Part shown: piece by piece, positions 62,659 to 64,000 of the stretch
Numbering within the stretch: position 1 is the stretch's first letter
How the letters are laid out: the number at the start of each line of letters is the position of its first letter
Assembly (NCBI GenBank): GCA_035652535.1
Contig: DASRDP010000086.1
Location: forward strand, 1 to 64,000
Length of the DNA: 64,000 bases
Reading direction: 5' to 3'
DNA from: Chloroflexota bacterium
GTDB taxonomy: Bacteria > Chloroflexota > UBA6077 > SHYK01
Program-made: the position numbers and the translations under genes
The notes under the pieces: model-generated
What the model was told of the DNA's origin: nothing
Seen by the model: only the letters and a program-made list of their open reading frames with translations
Database searches by the model: none

Positions 62659-63747
62659 ATGGCCGTCAGCGTTTCCCCAAACGGAAGGAACCACTACGAA
62701 TCCGGGAGCCCAGCGAACGAGGTGCTCGTCGCAACCGCGAACGGCGTCGTCGCGCTCACGCGCACCGGACCCGGGGCCTCATGGAGTGAATCGCGGCGCA
62801 TGCTCGAGGGCAAACACGCGGCCTCCATCGCCATCGAGCCCACCAGGGGTGTCATTTTCGTCGGCACCCATGGCGACGGCCTCTGGGCAAGCGAGAACGG
62901 CGGCTCGACGTGGGAGCGCCGAGACAGCGGTATCGCCTCCAGCAACATCTACGGGCTGAACTGCGTTCAGGACGGCAGCGAAGTCCGGCTCTACGCCGGC
63001 ACCGAGCCGGCCCACCTCTACGTCAGCGCCGACCTCGGCAGGAGCTGGACGGAGCTTCCGAACATCCGAAAGGTGCCCAGCGTCGACAAGTGGACCTTCC
63101 CCGGCCCGCCCCACGAGGCCCACGTGAAGAACATCGTCTTCGACCCGAAGGATCCGAACACCATCTACGCGGGCGTCGAAGTCGGCGGCGCCTTCAAAAG
63201 CACGGACGGCGGCCAGACCTGGCGCGAGCTGAGCGGCTTCTACGAAGACGTGCATCGCCTCTTCACCGTGCCCACCCGTCCAGACGACGTGTACATGGCG
63301 ACGGGCCGCGGGCTCTACCACAGCGCGAACGCGGGCGATACGTGGGAGGAGCTGCCCCTGCCAGACAAGCGGATTGCCTACCCGGACGCCCTCGTGATCC
63401 TGCCCCAGGACCCGAACCTCATGTTCACGGCCGGCGCCAGCTCGAGCCCCAACGCGTGGCGCACCACCAAGGACGCGGACGCCGCCTTCGCCCGCAGCCG
63501 CGACGCAGGACGAACGTGGACCTACGTCAACAGCGGACTGCCGGACCACATCCGCGGCAACATCGAAGCGCTCACGATGCACTCGTATCCGGGCGGACTC
63601 CAGCTCTTCGCCGGCACGACCGACGGCGACGTCTTCTACAGCGAGGACGAGGGCGAGCACTGGGCCACCATCGCGCGCAGCTTGCCGCCCGTCTCCAAGG
63701 GGGGCCATTACCGCAACCTGCGGGAGGACCTGGTCGGCGCGCGCTGA
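62659..63747 (+). CDS. BNR/Asp-box repeat protein (sialidase/YCF48-like beta-propeller)
   Basis: A 362-residue beta-propeller protein. Asp-box repeats (S-x-D/N-x-G-x-T/S-W) occur several times: SENGGSTWE, SADLGRSWTE, STDGGQTWRE, SANAGDTWEE, SRDAGRTWTY and SEDEGEHWAT. No signal peptide is visible, so it is probably cytoplasmic or anchored through another partner. Members without the sialidase triad have diverse roles and no activity can be claimed. The ATG follows AAGGAGGAA, at a somewhat long spacing. A perfect hairpin follows. Confidence 0.82.
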   Translation: MAVSVSPNGRNHYESGSPANEVLVATANGVVALTRTGPGASWSESRRMLEGKHAASIAIEPTRGVIFVGTHGDGLWASENGGSTWERRDSGIASSNIYGLNCVQDGSEVRLYAGTEPAHLYVSADLGRSWTELPNIRKVPSVDKWTFPGPPHEAHVKNIVFDPKDPNTIYAGVEVGGAFKSTDGGQTWRELSGFYEDVHRLFTVPTRPDDVYMATGRGLYHSANAGDTWEELPLPDKRIAYPDALVILPQDPNLMFTAGASSSPNAWRTTKDADAAFARSRDAGRTWTYVNSGLPDHIRGNIEALTMHSYPGGLQLFAGTTDGDVFYSEDEGEHWATIARSLPPVSKGGHYRNLREDLVGAR

Positions 63748-63776
63748 GCGCCACGGCAAGACAACGCACACGCATG

Positions 63777-63806
63777 GGGGGCGGTCCGACTCGTCGGACC
63801 GCCCCC
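63777..63806 (+). terminator. Rho-independent terminator
   Basis: GGGGGCGGTCCGA (63777-63789) pairs with TCGGACCGCCCCC (63794-63806) across the loop CTCG, followed by the T-rich TTCCTT. It ends the BNR-repeat gene. Confidence 0.85.
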
Positions 63807-63845
63807 TTCCTTGGCAGCGAGGTGGAACGCCTTTAGCGATGCCTC

Positions 63846-63927
63846 TGTCATCCTGAGCGAAGCGAACGCTGACATCACGGCCGGTCAGTCGCTGCGAGAT
63901 TCTTCGGCCTCCGGCCTCAGAATGACA
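63846..63927. repeat. Dispersed inverted-repeat element (MITE/REP-like)
   Basis: TGTCATCCTGAG (63846-63857) and CTCAGAATGACA (63916-63927) are terminal inverted repeats (11 of 12 match) around an 82-base unit that also holds GAGATTCTTCGGCC. The form GTCATTCTGAGC...GAAGAATCTC is a recurrent short dispersed element in several GC-rich bacteria; that it is dispersed here is inference from recall. Confidence 0.55.
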
Positions 63928-63945
63928 TTGACTCGCAGGCATTGA

Positions 63946-63983
63946 GCCCTTCGGCTTCGCTCGGGATTGGTCTGTCGAAGGGC
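63946..63983. repeat. Short inverted repeat next to the dispersed element
   Basis: GCCCTTCG (63946-63953) and CGAAGGGC (63976-63983) form an 8-bp stem around a GC-rich loop, a second hairpin in the non-coding end of the window. It may belong to the same repeat family as the preceding element. Confidence 0.4.
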
Positions 63984-64000
63984 GTCCGTGGCCCGATCGC

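Overview
The window is 64 kb of GC-rich, densely coding bacterial chromosome. It carries housekeeping genes (sigma-70, topA, dprA, efp, xseAB, purH/N/F/L/Q, lepB), three tRNA genes and many catabolic genes. The mixture of stand-alone solute-binding lipoproteins, LLM-type flavin monooxygenases, VOC and Rieske oxygenases, and the dprA-topA-M24 peptidase-efp gene order suggests an uncultured soil or water bacterium, perhaps of the Chloroflexota. That placement is inference; no rRNA or marker phylogeny is available here. GTG and TTG starts are common, 4-nt stop/start overlaps are frequent, and several convergent genes share stop codons.

Layout. 1-2.7 kb: end of a glutamate dehydrogenase, a cyclic-nucleotide-binding protein and a primary-type sigma factor. 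2.7-8.6 kb: Rieske oxygenase, a flavinylation/ferric-reductase-like operon (small membrane protein, ApbE, heme membrane protein), a tandem palindromic repeat, a VOC protein and a MetE-like protein. 8.7-14.8 kb: four solute-binding lipoprotein genes, two of them apparently carrying large internal deletions, around a DapA-family lyase. 15-18 kb: two membrane/envelope proteins. 18-19.8 kb: small hypotheticals, a tyrosine-recombinase remnant and tRNA-Lys/tRNA-Arg. 20-28 kb: a long minus-strand operon dprA-topA-M24 peptidase-efp-BCCP-like-xseA-xseB-PAP2. 28-34 kb: assorted genes including an MFS transporter, a GT4 glycosyltransferase, a two-cupin dioxygenase-like protein and tRNA-Asp. 34-41.5 kb: five consecutive two-component genes (three kinases, two separate regulators). 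41.5-47.3 kb: sugar-nucleotide and lipid-linked glycan genes. 47.3-54 kb: de novo purine genes purQ-purL-purF-purN-purH. 54-58 kb: signal peptidase, arginase, a two-domain VOC protein and a dienelactone hydrolase. 58-61.2 kb: a reductive-dehalogenase-like operon. 61.2-64 kb: LLM monooxygenase, a BNR-repeat protein, a terminator and dispersed inverted repeats.

The most unusual locus is 58.0-61.2 kb. It holds a GlcG/HbpS-family protein, a full-length RdhA-like corrinoid/iron-sulfur protein without a Tat signal, a second RdhA-like corrinoid domain lacking its iron-sulfur part, and then a 7Fe-type ferredoxin fused to another GlcG/HbpS domain. The last two genes together look like a split RdhA whose electron-transfer module has been joined to a putative tetrapyrrole-binding domain. 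The surroundings are rich in oxygen-dependent enzymes, so this may be a soluble RdhA-like system in an aerobe rather than organohalide respiration.

A second theme is decay and loss of catalytic residues: two internally deleted binding proteins, remnants of an integrase, an LLM oxidoreductase and an ABC permease, a BCCP-like protein without its biotinylated lysine, a receiver domain without its phospho-aspartate, and an epimerase lacking the Tyr/Lys pair next to a paralogue that keeps it.
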